From: Lasioglossum baleicum
Taxonomy: Eukaryota; Arthropoda; Insecta; Hymenoptera; Halictidae
Length of the DNA: 64,000 bases
Reading direction: 5' to 3'
NCBI RefSeq assembly: GCF_051020765.1
Contig: NC_134934.1
Location: forward strand, 62,001 to 126,000
Positions 32,919 to 47,668 of this stretch are shown piece by piece (the stretch's first letter is position 1; each line of letters begins with the position of its first letter). The translations under genes were made by a program, and so were the position numbers. The notes beneath the pieces are model-generated. The model was not told the origin of the DNA. It did no database searches and worked only from the letters and a program-made list of their open reading frames with translations.

Positions 32919-34259
32919 TATTTCTGTGCGGAATCGCTGTTTCGCGCGCTAGATCAGTGCATTTGCATGCAAGTATGAGAAATTGGAATAGAAACTCCGA
33001 CCCGACAAACACGATCACGATGTATTCGAGCTTATGTCAGATTCGACGATTCTTCGCTTCAGCAGTGTATTTCTGTGCGGAATCGCTGTTTCGCGTGCCA
33101 GATCAGTGCATTTGAATGCAAATATGCGAAATTGGCACAGAAACTCCGACCCGGCAAGCACGATCACAATTTATTCGAGCTTATGTCAGATTCGACGATT
33201 CTTCGTTTCAGAAGAGTATTTCTGTGCGGAATCGCTGTTTCGTGTGCTAGATCAGTGCATTTGCATGCAAATATGCGAAATTGGCACAGAAACTCCGACC
33301 CGGCATGCACGATCACGATTTATTCGAGCTTATGTCAGATTCGACGATTCTTCGTTTCAGAAGTGTATTTCTGTGCGGAATCGCTGTTTCGCGTGCTAGA
33401 TCAGTGCATTTGCATGCAAATATGCGAAATTGGCACAGAAACTCCGACCCGGCAAGCACGATCACGATTTATTCGAGCTTATGTCAGATTCGACGATTCT
33501 TCGTTTCAGAAGTGTATTTCTGTGCGGAATCGCTGTTTCGCGTGCTAGATCAGTGCATTTGCATGCAAATACGTGAAATTGGCACAGAAACTCCGACCCG
33601 GCAAGCACGATCACGATTTATTCGAGCTTATGTCAGATTCGAAGATTCTTCGTTTCAGAAGTGTATTTCTGTGCGGAATCGCTGTTTCGCGTGCTAGATC
33701 AGTGCATTTGCATGCAAATATGCGAAATTGGCACAGAAACTCCGACCTGGCATGCACGATCACGATTTATTCGAGCTTATGTCAGATTCGACGATTCTTC
33801 GTTTCAGAAGTGTATTTCTGTGCGGAATCGCTGTTTCGCGTGCTAGACCAGTGCATTTGCATACAAATATGCGAAATTGGCACAGAAACTCCGACCCGGC
33901 AAGCACGATCACGATTTATTCGAGCTTATGTCAGATTCGAAGATTCTTCGTTTCAGAAGTGTATTTCTGTGCGGAATCGCTGTTTCGCGTCCTACATCAG
34001 TGCATTTGCATGCAAATATGCGAAATTGGCACAGAAACTCCGACCTGGCATGCACGATCACGATTTAATCGAGCTTATGTCAGATTCGACGATTCTTCGT
34101 TTCAGAAGTGTATTTCTGTGCGGAATCGCTGTTTCGCGTGCTAGACCAGTGCATTTGCATACAAATATGCGAAATTGGCACGGAAACTCCGACCCGGCAA
34201 GCACGATCCCGATTTATTCGAGCTTATGTCAGATTCGAAGATTCTTCGCTTCCGAAGTA
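32472..34259 (+). repeat. 12-monomer repeat, copy 1 (1788 bp)
   Basis: It begins with the TTCAAGCTT trio and runs through GAAGAGTATTTC, CGTGTGC and a run of GACCCGG/GACCTGG monomers. The next block repeats it at 1788 bp. It carries CGTCCTACATC (near 33991) and TTTAATCG (near 34065), which the next copy lacks. Confidence 0.85.
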
Positions 34260-36047
34260 TATTTCTGTGCGGAATCGCTGTTTCGCGCGCTAGATCAGTG
34301 CATTTGCATGCAAGTATGAGAAATTGGAATAGAAACTCCGACCCGGCAAGCACGATCACAATTTATTCAAGCTTATGTCAGATTCGACGATTCTTCGTTT
34401 CAGAAGTGTATTTCTGTGCGGAATCGCTGTTTCGCGTGCTAGATCAGTGCATTTGCATACAAATATGCGAAATTGGCACGGAAACTCCGACCCGGCAAGC
34501 ACGATCCCGATTTATTCGAGCTTATATCAGATTCGACGATTCTTCGTTTCAGAAGTGTATTTCTGTGCGGAATCGCTGTTTCGTGTGCTAGATCAGTGCA
34601 TTTGCATGCAAATATGCGAAATTGGCACAGAAACTCCGACCTGGCAAGCACGATCACAATTTATTCGAGCTTATGTCAGATTCGAAGATTCTTCGCTTCC
34701 GAAGTGTATTTCTGTGCGGAATCGCTGTTTCGCGCGCTAGATCAGTGCATTTGCATGCAAGTATGAGAAATTGGAATAGAAACTCCGACCCGACAAACAC
34801 GATCACGATGTATTCGAGCTTATGTCAGATTCGACGATTCTTCGCTTCAGCAGTGTATTTCTGTGCGGAATCGCTGTTTCGCGTGCCAGATCAGTGCATT
34901 TGAATGCAAATATGCGAAATTGGCACAGAAACTCCGACCCGGCAAGCACGATCACAATTTATTCGAGCTTATGTCAGATTCGACGATTCTTCGTTTCAGA
35001 AGAGTATTTCTGTGCGGAATCGCTGTTTCGTGTGCTAGATCAGTGCATTTGCATGCAAATATGCGAAATTGGCACAGAAACTCCGACCCGGCATGCACGA
35101 TCACGATTTATTCGAGCTTATGTCAGATTCGACGATTCTTCGTTTCAGAAGTGTATTTCTGTGCGGAATCGCTGTTTCGCGTGCTAGATCAGTGCATTTG
35201 CATGCAAATATGCGAAATTGGCACAGAAACTCCGACCCGGCAAGCACGATCACGATTTATTCGAGCTTATGTCAGATTCGACGATTCTTCGTTTCAGAAG
35301 TGTATTTCTGTGCGGAATCGCTGTTTCGCGTGCTAGATCAGTGCATTTGCATGCAAATACGTGAAATTGGCACAGAAACTCCGACCCGGCAAGCACGATC
35401 ACGATTTATTCGAGCTTATGTCAGATTCGAAGATTCTTCGTTTCAGAAGTGTATTTCTGTGCGGAATCGCTGTTTCGCGTGCTAGATCAGTGCATTTGCA
35501 TGCAAATATGCGAAATTGGCACAGAAACTCCGACCTGGCATGCACGATCACGATTTATTCGAGCTTATGTCAGATTCGACGATTCTTCGTTTCAGAAGTG
35601 TATTTCTGTGCGGAATCGCTGTTTCGCGTGCTAGACCAGTGCAATTGCATACAAATATGCGAAATTGGCACGGAAACTCCGACCCGGCAAGCACGATCCC
35701 GATTTATTCGAGCGTATGTCAGATTCGAAGATTCTTCGTTTCAGAAGTGTATTTCTGTGCGGAATCGCTGTTTCGCGTGCTAGATCAGTGCATTTGCATG
35801 CAAATATGCGAAATTGGCACAGAAACTCCGACCTGGCATGCACGATCACGATTTATTCGAGCATATGTCAGATTCGACGATTCTTCGTTTCAGAAGTGTA
35901 TTTCTGTGCGGAATCGCTGTTTCGCGTGCTAGACCAGTGCATTTGCATACAAATATGCGAAATTGGCACGGAAACTCCGACCCGGCAAGCACGATCCCGA
36001 TTTATTCGAGCTTATGTCAGATTCGAAGATTCTTCGCTTCCGAAGTG
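34260..36047 (+). repeat. 12-monomer repeat, copy 2 (1788 bp)
   Basis: It has the order of the preceding copy but several private changes towards its 3' end: GCAATTGCATAC near 35642, GAGCGTATG near 35710 and GAGCATATG near 35859. These three are not in the matching monomers of 45583-45880, so they arose or were fixed only here. Confidence 0.85.
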
Positions 36048-36345
36048 TATTTCTGTGCGGAATCGCTGTTTCGCGCGCTAGATCAGTGCATTTGCATGCA
36101 AGTATGAGAAATTGGAATAGAAACTCCGACCCGGCAAGCACGATCACAATTTATTCGAGCTTATGTCAGATTCGACGATTCTTCGTTTCAGAAGTGTATT
36201 TCTGTGCGGAATCGCTGTTTCGCGTGCTAGATCAGTGCATTTGCATACAAATATGCGAAATTGGCACGGAAACTCCGACCCGGCAAGCACGATCCCGATT
36301 TATTCGAGCTTATATCAGATTCGAAGATTCTTCGCTTCCGAAGTG

Positions 36346-36493
36346 TATTTCTGTGCGGAATCGCTGTTTCGCGTGCCAGATCAGTGCATTTGAATGCAAA
36401 TATGCGAAATTGGCACAGAAACTCCGACCCGGCAAGCACGATCACAATTTATTCGAGCTTATGTCAGATTCGACGATTCTTCGTTCAGAAGAG
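36346..36493 (+). repeat. 148-bp monomer with one missing T
   Basis: TTCGTTCAGAAG near 36480 replaces TTCGTTTCAGAAG. The matching monomer at 46328-46476 has the full length. The deletion is therefore private to copy 1 of the 67-monomer unit. Confidence 0.9.
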
Positions 36494-39175
36494 TATTTCT
36501 GTGCGGAATCGCTGTTTCGTGTGCTAGATCAGTGCATTTGCATGCAAATATGCGAAATTGGCACAGAAACTCCGACCCGGCATGCACGATCACGATTTAT
36601 TCGAGCTTATGTCAGATTCGACGATTCTTCGTTTCAGAAGTGTATTTCTGTGCGGAATCGCTGTTTCGCGTGCTAGATCAGTGCATTTGCATGCAAATAT
36701 GCGAAATTGGCACAGAAACTCCGACCCGGCAAGCACGATCACGATTTATTCGAGCTTATGTCAGATTCGACGATTCTTCGTTTCAGAAGTGTATTTCTGT
36801 GCGGAATCGCTGTTTCGCGTGCTAGATCAGTGCATTTGCATGCAAATACGTGAAATTGGCACAGAAACTCCGACCCGGCAAGCACGATCACGATTTATTC
36901 GAGCTTATGTCAGATTCGAAGATTCTTCGTTTCAGAAGTGTATTTCTGTGCGGAATCGCTGTTTCGCGTGCTAGATCAGTGCATTTGCATGCAAATATGC
37001 GAAATTGGCACAGAAACTCCGACCTGGCATGCACGATCACGATTTATTCGAGCTTATGTCAGATTCGACGATTCTTCGTTTCAGAAGTGTATTTCTGTGC
37101 GGAATCGCTGTTTCGCGTGCTAGACCAGTGCATTTGCATACAAATATGCGAAATTGGCACGGAAACTCCGACCCGGCAAGCACGATCCCGATTTATTCGA
37201 GCTTATGTCAGATTCGAAGATTCTTCGCTTCAGCAGTGTATTTCTGTGCGGAATCGCTGTTTCGCGTGCTAGATCAGTGCATTTGCATACAAATATGCGA
37301 AATTGGCATAGAAACTCCGACCCGGCAAGCGCGATCACGATTTATTCGAGCTTATGTCAGATTCGAAGATTCTTCGCTTCCGAAGTGTATTTCTGTGCGG
37401 AATCGCTGTTTCGCGCGCTAGATCAGTGCATTTGCATGCAAATATGCGAAATTGGCACAGAAACTCCGACCTGGCATGCACGATCACGATGTATTCGAGC
37501 TTATGTCAGATTCGACGATTCTTCGTTTCAGAAGTGTATTTCTGTGCGGAATCGCTGTTTCGCGCGCTAGATCAGTGCATTTGCATGCAAGTATGAGAAA
37601 TTGGAATAGAAACTCCGACCCGACAAACACGATCACGATGTATTCGAGCTTATGTCAGATTCGACGATTCTTCGCTTCAGCAGTGTATTTCTGTGCGGAA
37701 TCGCTGTTTCGCGTGCCAGATCAGTGCATTTGAATGCAAATATGCGAAATTGGCACAGAAACTCCGACCCGGCAAGCACGATCACAATTTATTCGAGCTT
37801 ATGTCAGATTCGACGATTCTTCGTTTCAGAAGAGTATTTCTGTGCGGAATCGCTGTTTCGTGTGCTAGATCAGTGCATTTGCATGCAAATATGCGAAATT
37901 GGCACAGAAACTCCGACCCGGCATGCACGATCACGATTTATTCGAGCTTATGTCAGATTCGACGATTCTTCGTTTCAGAAGTGTATTTCTGTGCGGAATC
38001 GCTGTTTCGCGTGCTAGATCAGTGCATTTGCATGCAAATATGCGAAATTGGCACAGAAACTCCGACCCGGCAAGCACGATCACGATTTATTCGAGCTTAT
38101 GTCAGATTCGACGATTCTTCGTTTCAGAAGTGTATTTCTGTGCGGAATCGCTGTTTCGCGTGCTAGATCAGTGCATTTGCATGCAAATACGTGAAATTGG
38201 CACAGAAACTCCGACCCGGCAAGCACGATCACGATTTATTCGAGCTTATGTCAGATTCGAAGATTCTTCGTTTCAGAAGTGTATTTCTGTGCGGAATCGC
38301 TGTTTCGCGTGCTAGATCAGTGCATTTGCATGCAAATATGCGAAATTGGCACAGAAACTCCGACCTGGCATGCACGATCACGATTTATTCGAGCTTATGT
38401 CAGATTCGACGATTCTTCGTTTCAGAAGTGTATTTCTGTGCGGAATCGCTGTTTCGCGTGCTAGACCAGTGCATTTGCATACAAATATGCGAAATTGGCA
38501 CGGAAACTCCGACCCGGCAAGCACGATCCCGATTTATTCGAGCTTATGTCAGATTCGAAGATTCTTCGCTTCCGAAGTGTATTTCTGTGCGGAATCGCTG
38601 TTTCGCGCGCTAGATCAGTGCATTTGCATGCAAGTATGAGAAATTGGAATAGAAACTCCGACCCGGCAAGCACGATCACAATTTATTCGAGCTTATGTCA
38701 GATTCGACGATTCTTCGTTTCAGAAGTGTATTTCTGTGCGGAATCGCTGTTTCGCGTGCTAGATCAGTGCATTTGCATACAAATATGCGAAATTGGCACG
38801 GAAACTCCGACCCGGCAAGCACGATCCCGATTTATTCGAGCTTATATCAGATTCGAAGATTCTTCGCTTCCGAAGTGTATTTCTGTGCGGAATCGCTGTT
38901 TCGTGTGCTAGATCAGTGCATTTGCATGCAATTATGCGAAATTGGCACAGAAACTCCGACCCGGCATGCACGATCACGATTTATTCGAGCTTATGTCAGA
39001 TTCGACGATTCTTCGTTTCAGAAGTGTATTTCTGTGCGGAATCGCTGTTTCGCGCGCTAGATCAGTGCATTTGCATGCAAGTATGAGAAATTGGAATAGA
39101 AACTCCTTTTCGGCAAGCACGATCACAAATTATTCGAGCTTATATCAGATTCGACGATTCTTCGTTTCAGAAGTG

Positions 39176-39622
39176 TATTTCTGTGCGGAATCGCTGTTTC
39201 GCGTGCTAGATCAGTGCATTTGCATACAAATATGCGAAATTGGCACGGAAACTCCGATTCGGCAAGCACGATCACAATTTATTCGAGCCCTTGTCAGATT
39301 CGACGGTTCTTCGTTTCAGAAGTGTATTTCTGTGCGGAATCGCTGTTTCGCGTGCTAGATCAGTGCATTTGCATGCAAATACGTGAAATTGGCACAGAAA
39401 CTCCGACCCGGCAAGCACGATCACGATTTATTCGAGCTTATGTCAGATTCGAAGATTCTTCGCTTCCGAAGTGTATTTCTGTGCGGAATCGCTATTTCGC
39501 GTGCCAGATCAGTGCATTTGCATGCAAGTATGAGAAATTGGAATAGAAACTCCTTTTCGGCAAGCACGATCACAAATTATTCGAGCTTATATCAGATTCG
39601 ACGATTCTTCGTTTCAGAAGTG
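39176..39622 (+). repeat. Three-monomer block present only in copy 1
   Basis: A GATTCGG monomer with GACGGTTC, a hairpin-cluster monomer, and a CCAGATC monomer with a private GCTATTTCG change and a CTTTTCGG block. The corresponding point in copy 2 is near 49606, where the spacing returns from 10430 to 9983 bp. Confidence 0.8.
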
Positions 39623-42600
39623 TATTTCTGTGCGGAATCGCTGTTTCGCGTGCTAGATCAGTGCATTTGCATGCAAATACGTGAAATTGGCACGGAAACT
39701 CCGACCCGGCAAGCACGATCCCGATTTATTCGAGCTTATGTCAGATTCGACGATTCTTCGTTTCAGAAGTGTATTTCTGTGCGGAATCGCTGTTTCGCGC
39801 GCTAGATCAGTGCATTTGCATGCAAGTATGAGAAATTGGAATAGAAACTCCGACCCGACAAACACGATCACGATGTATTCGAGCTTATGTCAGATTCGAC
39901 GATTCTTCGCTTCAGCAGTGTATTTCTGTGCGGAATCGCTGTTTCGCGTGCCAGATCAGTGCATTTGAATGCAAATATGCGAAATTGGCACAGAAACTCC
40001 GACCCGGCAAGCACGATCACGATTTATTCGAGCTTATGTCAGATTCGACGGTTCTTCGTTTCAGAAGTGTATTTCTGTGCGGAATCGCTGTTTCGCGTGC
40101 TAGATCAGTGCATTTGCATGCAAATACGTGAAATTGGCACGGAAACTCCGACCCGGCAAGCACGATCCCGATTTATTCGAGCTTATGTCAGATTCGACGA
40201 TTCTTCGTTTCAGAAGTGTATTTCTGTGCGGAATCGCTGTTTCGCGCGCTAGATCAGTGCATTTGCATGCAAGTATGAGAAATTGGAATAGAAACTCCGA
40301 CCCGACAAACACGATCACGATGTATTCGAGCTTATGTCAGATTCGACGATTCTTCGCTTCAGCAGTGTATTTCTGTGCGGAATCGCTGTTTCGCGTGCCA
40401 GATCAGTGCATTTGAATGCAAATATGCGAAATTGGCACAGAAACTCCGACCCGGCAAGCACGATCACGATTTATTCGAGCTTATGTCAGATTCGACGATT
40501 CTTCGCTTCAGAAGTGTATTTCTGTGCGGAATCGCTGTTTCGCGTGCGAGATCAGTGCATTTGAATGCAAATATGCGAAATTGGCACAGAAACTCCGACC
40601 CGGCAAGCACGATCACAATTTATTCGAGCTTATGTCAGATTCGACGATTCTTCGCTTCAGCAGTGTATTTCTGTGCGGAATCGCTGTTTCGCGCGCAAGA
40701 TCAGTGCATTTGCATGCAAGTATGAGAAATTGGAATAGAAACTCCTTTTCGGCAAGCACGATCACAAATTATTCGAGCTTATATCAAATTCGACGATTCT
40801 TCGTTTCAGAAGTGTATTTCTGTGCGGAATCGCTGTTTCGCGTGCTAGATCAGTGCATTTGCATACAAATATGCGAAATTGGCATAGAAACTCCGACCCG
40901 GCAAGCGCGATCACGATTTATTCGAGCTTATGTCAGATTCGAAGATTCTTCGCTTCCGAAGTGTATTTCTGTGCGGAATCGCTGTTTCGCGCGCTAGATC
41001 AGTGCATTTGCATGCAAATATGCGAAATTGGCACAGAAACTCCGACCTGGCATGCACGATCACGATGTATTCGAGCTTATGTCAGATTCGACGATTCTTC
41101 GTTTCAGAAATGTATTTCTGTGCGGAATCGCTGTTTCGCGTGCTAGATCAGTGCATTTGCATGCAAATACGTGAAATTGGCACAGAAACTCCGACCCGGC
41201 AAGCACGATCACGATTTATTCGAGCTTATGTCAGATTCGAAGATTCTTCGCTTCCGAAGTGTATTTCTGTGCGGAATCGCTGTTTCGCGCGCTAGATTAG
41301 TGCATTTGCATGCAAGTATGAGAAATTGGAATAGAAACTCCGACCCGACAAACACGATCACGATGTATTCGAGCTTATGTCAGATTCGACGATTCTTCGC
41401 TTCAGCAGTGTATTTCTGTGCGGAATCGCTGTTTCGCGTGCCAGATCAGTGCATTTGAATGCAAATATGCGAAATTGGCACAGAAACTCCGACCCGGCAA
41501 GCACGATCACAATTTATTCGAGCTTATGTCAGATTCGACGATTCTTCGCTTCAGCAGTGTATTTCTGTGCGGAATCGCTGTTTCGCGCGCAAGATCAGTG
41601 CATTTGCATGCAAGTATGAGAAATTGGAATAGAAACTCCTTTTCGGCAAGCACGATCACAAATTATTCGAGCTTATATCAAATTCGACGATTCTTCGTTT
41701 CGGAAGTGTATTTCTGTGCGGAATCGCTGTTTCGCGCGCTAGATCAGTGCATTTGCATGCAAATACGTGAAATTGGCACGGAAACTCCGACTCGGCAAGC
41801 ACGATCCCGATTTATTCGAGCTTATGTCAGATTCGACGATTCTTCGTTTCAGAAGTGTATTTCTGTGCGGAATCGCTGTTTCGCGCGCTAGATCAGTGCA
41901 TTTGCATGCAAGTATGAGAAATTGGAATAGAAACTCCGACCCGACAAACACGATCACGATGTATTCGAGCTTATGTCAGATTCGACGATTCTTCGCTTCA
42001 GCAGTGTATTTCTGTGCGGAATCGCTGTTTCGCGTGCCAGATCAGTGCATTTGAATGCAAATATGCGAAATTGGCACAGAAACTCCGACCCGGCAAGCAC
42101 GATCACGATTTATTCGAGCTTATGTCAGATTCGACGATTCTTCGCTTCAGAAGTGTATTTCTGTGCGGAATCGCTGTTTCGCGTGCGAGATCAGTGCATT
42201 TGAATGCAAATATGCGAAATTGGCACAGAAACTCCGACCCGGCAAGCACGATCACAATTTATTCGAGCTTATGTCAGATTCAACGATTCTTCGCTTCAGC
42301 AGTGTATTTCTGTGCGGAATCGCTGTTTCGTGTGCTAGATCAGTGCATTTGCATGCAAATATGCGAAATTGGCACAGAAACTCCGACCCGGCATGCACGA
42401 TCACGATTTATTCGAGCTTATGTCAGATTCGACGATTCTTCGCTTCAGAAGTGTATTTCTTTGCGGAATCGCTGTTTCGCGTGCTAGATCAGTGCATTTG
42501 AATGCAAATATGCGAAATTGGCACAGAAACTCCTACCCGGCCATCACGATCACAATTTATTCGAGCTTATGTCAGATTCGACGATTCTTCGCTTCAGAAG

Positions 42601-43198
42601 TGTATTTCTGTGCGGAATCGCTGTTTCGCGTGCTAGATCAGTGCATTTGCATGCAAATACGTGAAATTGGCACAGAAACTCCGACCCGGCAAGCACGATC
42701 ACGATTTATTCGAGCTTATGTCAGATTCGAAGATTCTTCGCTTCCGAAGTGTATTTCTGTGCGGAATCGCTGTTTCGCGCGCTAGATTAGTGCATTTGCA
42801 TGCAAGTATGAGAAATTGGAATAGAAACTCCGACCCGACAAACACGATCACGATGTATTCGAGCTTATGTCAGATTCGACGATTCTTCGCTTCAGCAGTG
42901 TATTTCTGTGCGGAATCGCTGTTTCGCGTGCCAGATCAGTGCATTTGAATGCAAATATGCGAAATTGGCACAGAAACTCCGACCCGGCAAGCACGATCAC
43001 AATTTATTCGAGCTTATGTCAGATTCGACTATTCTTCGTTTCAGAAGTGTATTTCTGTGCGGAATCGCTGTTTCGTGTGCTAGATCAGTGCATTTGCATG
43101 CAAATATGCGAAATTGGCACAGAAACTCCGACCCGGCATGCACGATCACGATTTATTCGAGCTTATGTCAGATTCGACGATTCTTCGCTTCAGAAGTG

Positions 43199-43347
43199 TA
43201 TTTCTTTGCGGAATCGCTGTTTCGCGTGCTAGATCAGTGCATTTGCATGCAAATATGCGAAATTGGCACAGAAACTCCGACCTGGCATGCACGATCACGA
43301 TTTATTCGAGCTTATGTCAGATTCGACGATTCTTCGTTTCAGAAGTG
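43199..43347 (+). repeat. Hybrid junction monomer m291
   Basis: It opens with TATTTCTTTGCGG, which elsewhere always leads into TTGAATGC and GGCAATCACG or GGCCATCACG. Here it leads into TTGCATGC and GACCTGGCATG. From about position 88 on it matches 33217-33365. This is the visible seam between the two copies of the large unit. Confidence 0.78.
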
Positions 43348-46300
43348 TATTTCTGTGCGGAATCGCTGTTTCGCGTGCTAGATCAGTGCATTTGCATGCA
43401 AATATGCGAAATTGGCACAGAAACTCCGACCCGGCAAGCACGATCACGATTTATTCGAGCTTATGTCAGATTCGACGATTCTTCGTTTCAGAAGTGTATT
43501 TCTGTGCGGAATCGCTGTTTCGCGTGCTAGATCAGTGCATTTGCATGCAAATACGTGAAATTGGCACAGAAACTCCGACCCGGCAAGCACGATCACGATT
43601 TATTCGAGCTTATGTCAGATTCGAAGATTCTTCGTTTCAGAAGTGTATTTCTGTGCGGAATCGCTGTTTCGCGTGCTAGATCAGTGCATTTGCATGCAAA
43701 TATGCGAAATTGGCACAGAAACTCCGACCTGGCATGCACGATCACGATTTATTCGAGCTTATGTCAGATTCGACGATTCTTCGTTTCAGAAGTGTATTTC
43801 TGTGCGGAATCGCTGTTTCGCGTGCTAGACCAGTGCATTTGCATACAAATATGCGAAATTGGCACAGAAACTCCGACCCGGCAAGCACGATCACGATTTA
43901 TTCGAGCTTATGTCAGATTCGAAGATTCTTCGTTTCAGAAGTGTATTTCTGTGCGGAATCGCTGTTTCGCGTCCTACATCAGTGCATTTGCATGCAAATA
44001 TGCGAAATTGGCACAGAAACTCCGACCTGGCATGCACGATCACGATTTATTCGAGCTTATGTCAGATTCGACGATTCTTCGTTTCAGAAGTGTATTTCTG
44101 TGCGGAATCGCTGTTTCGCGTGCTAGACCAGTGCATTTGCATACAAATATGCGAAATTGGCACGGAAACTCCGACCCGGCAAGCACGATCCCGATTTATT
44201 CGAGCTTATGTCAGATTCGAAGATTCTTCGCTTCCGAAGTATATTTCTGTGCGGAATCGCTGTTTCGCGCGCTAGATCAGTGCATTTGCATGCAAGTATG
44301 AGAAATTGGAATAGAAACTCCGACCCGGCAAGCACGATCACAATTTATTCAAGCTTATGTCAGATTCGACGATTCTTCGTTTCAGAAGTGTATTTCTGTG
44401 CGGAATCGCTGTTTCGCGTGCTAGATCAGTGCATTTGCATACAAATATGCGAAATTGGCACGGAAACTCCGACCCGGCAAGCACGATCCCGATTTATTCG
44501 AGCTTATATCAGATTCGACGATTCTTCGTTTCAGAAGTGTATTTCTGTGCGGAATCGCTGTTTCGTGTGCTAGATCAGTGCATTTGCATGCAAATATGCG
44601 AAATTGGCACAGAAACTCCGACCTGGCAAGCACGATCACAATTTATTCGAGCTTATGTCAGATTCGAAGATTCTTCGCTTCCGAAGTGTATTTCTGTGCG
44701 GAATCGCTGTTTCGCGCGCTAGATCAGTGCATTTGCATGCAAGTATGAGAAATTGGAATAGAAACTCCGACCCGACAAACACGATCACGATGTATTCGAG
44801 CTTATGTCAGATTCGACGATTCTTCGCTTCAGCAGTGTATTTCTGTGCGGAATCGCTGTTTCGCGTGCCAGATCAGTGCATTTGAATGCAAATATGCGAA
44901 ATTGGCACAGAAACTCCGACCCGGCAAGCACGATCACAATTTATTCGAGCTTATGTCAGATTCGACGATTCTTCGTTTCAGAAGAGTATTTCTGTGCGGA
45001 ATCGCTGTTTCGTGTGCTAGATCAGTGCATTTGCATGCAAATATGCGAAATTGGCACAGAAACTCCGACCCGGCATGCACGATCACGATTTATTCGAGCT
45101 TATGTCAGATTCGACGATTCTTCGTTTCAGAAGTGTATTTCTGTGCGGAATCGCTGTTTCGCGTGCTAGATCAGTGCATTTGCATGCAAATATGCGAAAT
45201 TGGCACAGAAACTCCGACCCGGCAAGCACGATCACGATTTATTCGAGCTTATGTCAGATTCGACGATTCTTCGTTTCAGAAGTGTATTTCTGTGCGGAAT
45301 CGCTGTTTCGCGTGCTAGATCAGTGCATTTGCATGCAAATACGTGAAATTGGCACAGAAACTCCGACCCGGCAAGCACGATCACGATTTATTCGAGCTTA
45401 TGTCAGATTCGAAGATTCTTCGTTTCAGAAGTGTATTTCTGTGCGGAATCGCTGTTTCGCGTGCTAGATCAGTGCATTTGCATGCAAATATGCGAAATTG
45501 GCACAGAAACTCCGACCTGGCATGCACGATCACGATTTATTCGAGCTTATGTCAGATTCGACGATTCTTCGTTTCAGAAGTGTATTTCTGTGCGGAATCG
45601 CTGTTTCGCGTGCTAGACCAGTGCATTTGCATACAAATATGCGAAATTGGCACGGAAACTCCGACCCGGCAAGCACGATCCCGATTTATTCGAGCTTATG
45701 TCAGATTCGAAGATTCTTCGTTTCAGAAGTGTATTTCTGTGCGGAATCGCTGTTTCGCGTGCTAGATCAGTGCATTTGCATGCAAATATGCGAAATTGGC
45801 ACAGAAACTCCGACCTGGCATGCACGATCACGATTTATTCGAGCTTATGTCAGATTCGACGATTCTTCGTTTCAGAAGTGTATTTCTGTGCGGAATCGCT
45901 GTTTCGCGTGCTAGACCAGTGCATTTGCATACAAATATGCGAAATTGGCACGGAAACTCCGACCCGGCAAGCACGATCCCGATTTATTCGAGCTTATGTC
46001 AGATTCGAAGATTCTTCGCTTCCGAAGTGTATTTCTGTGCGGAATCGCTGTTTCGCGCGCTAGATCAGTGCATTTGCATGCAAGTATGAGAAATTGGAAT
46101 AGAAACTCCGACCCGGCAAGCACGATCACAATTTATTCGAGCTTATGTCAGATTCGACGATTCTTCGTTTCAGAAGTGTATTTCTGTGCGGAATCGCTGT
46201 TTCGCGTGCTAGATCAGTGCATTTGCATACAAATATGCGAAATTGGCACGGAAACTCCGACCCGGCAAGCACGATCCCGATTTATTCGAGCTTATATCAG

Positions 46301-47221
46301 ATTCGAAGATTCTTCGCTTCCGAAGTGTATTTCTGTGCGGAATCGCTGTTTCGCGTGCCAGATCAGTGCATTTGAATGCAAATATGCGAAATTGGCACAG
46401 AAACTCCGACCCGGCAAGCACGATCACAATTTATTCGAGCTTATGTCAGATTCGACGATTCTTCGTTTCAGAAGAGTATTTCTGTGCGGAATCGCTGTTT
46501 CGTGTGCTAGATCAGTGCATTTGCATGCAAATATGCGAAATTGGCACAGAAACTCCGACCCGGCATGCACGATCACGATTTATTCGAGCTTATGTCAGAT
46601 TCGACGATTCTTCGTTTCAGAAGTGTATTTCTGTGCGGAATCGCTGTTTCGCGTGCTAGATCAGTGCATTTGCATGCAAATATGCGAAATTGGCACAGAA
46701 ACTCCGACCCGGCAAGCACGATCACGATTTATTCGAGCTTATGTCAGATTCGACGATTCTTCGTTTCAGAAGTGTATTTCTGTGCGGAATCGCTGTTTCG
46801 CGTGCTAGATCAGTGCATTTGCATGCAAATACGTGAAATTGGCACAGAAACTCCGACCCGGCAAGCACGATCACGATTTATTCGAGCTTATGTCAGATTC
46901 GAAGATTCTTCGTTTCAGAAGTGTATTTCTGTGCGGAATCGCTGTTTCGCGTGCTAGATCAGTGCATTTGCATGCAAATATGCGAAATTGGCACAGAAAC
47001 TCCGACCTGGCATGCACGATCACGATTTATTCGAGCTTATGTCAGATTCGACGATTCTTCGTTTCAGAAGTGTATTTCTGTGCGGAATCGCTGTTTCGCG
47101 TGCTAGATCAGTGCATTTGCATACAAATATGCGAAATTGGCACGGAAACTCCGACCCGGCAAGCACGATCCCGATTTATTCGAGCTTATGTCAGATTCGA
47201 AGATTCTTCGCTTCAGCAGTG

Positions 47222-47668
47222 TATTTCTGTGCGGAATCGCTGTTTCGCGCGCAAGATCAGTGCATTTGCATGCAAGTATGAGAAATTGGAATAGAAACTC
47301 CTTTTCGGCAAGCACGATCACAAATTATTCGAGCTTATATCAAATTCGACGATTCTTCGTTTCAGAAGTGTATTTCTGTGCGGAATCGCTGTTTCGTGTG
47401 CTAGATCAGTGCATTTGCATGCAAATATGCGAAATTGGCACAGAAACTCCGACCCGGCAAGCACGATCACAATTTATTCGAGCTTATGTCAGATTCGACG
47501 ATTCTTCGCTTCAGCAGTGTATTTCTGTGCGGAATCGCTGTTTCGCGCGCAAGATCAGTGCATTTGCATGCAAGTATGAGAAATTGGAATAGAAACTCCT
47601 TTTCGGCAAGCACGATCACAAATTATTCGAGCTTATATCAAATTCGACGATTCTTCGTTTCAGAAGTG
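47222..47668 (+). repeat. Three-monomer block present only in copy 2
   Basis: Two CAAGATC/CTTTTCGG monomers flank a CGTGTGC monomer with GACCCGGCAAG and CACAATTT. The corresponding point in copy 1 is the boundary at 37239. Because of this block the spacing between the copies changes from 9983 to 10430 bp. Insertion here and loss from copy 1 cannot be told apart. Confidence 0.8.

Larger units (their letters stand above)
33366..43347 (+). repeat. 67-monomer HOR, copy 1 (9982 bp)
   Basis: Features from about 33304 recur 9982 bp downstream, which is 67 x 149 minus the 1-bp deletion near 36484. It contains several re-used cassettes of the form GAAGAGTATTTC, CGTGTGC, then GACCCGG, GACCCGG and GACCTGG monomers. 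The last monomer (43199-43347) is a hybrid: a CTTTGCGG front, as in 56013, joined to a GACCTGGCATG back. Confidence 0.88.

Noticed and set aside
43199..43347. Assembly breakpoint at the HOR seam
   Set aside because: The seam is in phase and at a homologous position, as expected for real unequal exchange. Sequence alone gives no positive sign of misassembly here, though only spanning reads could exclude it.
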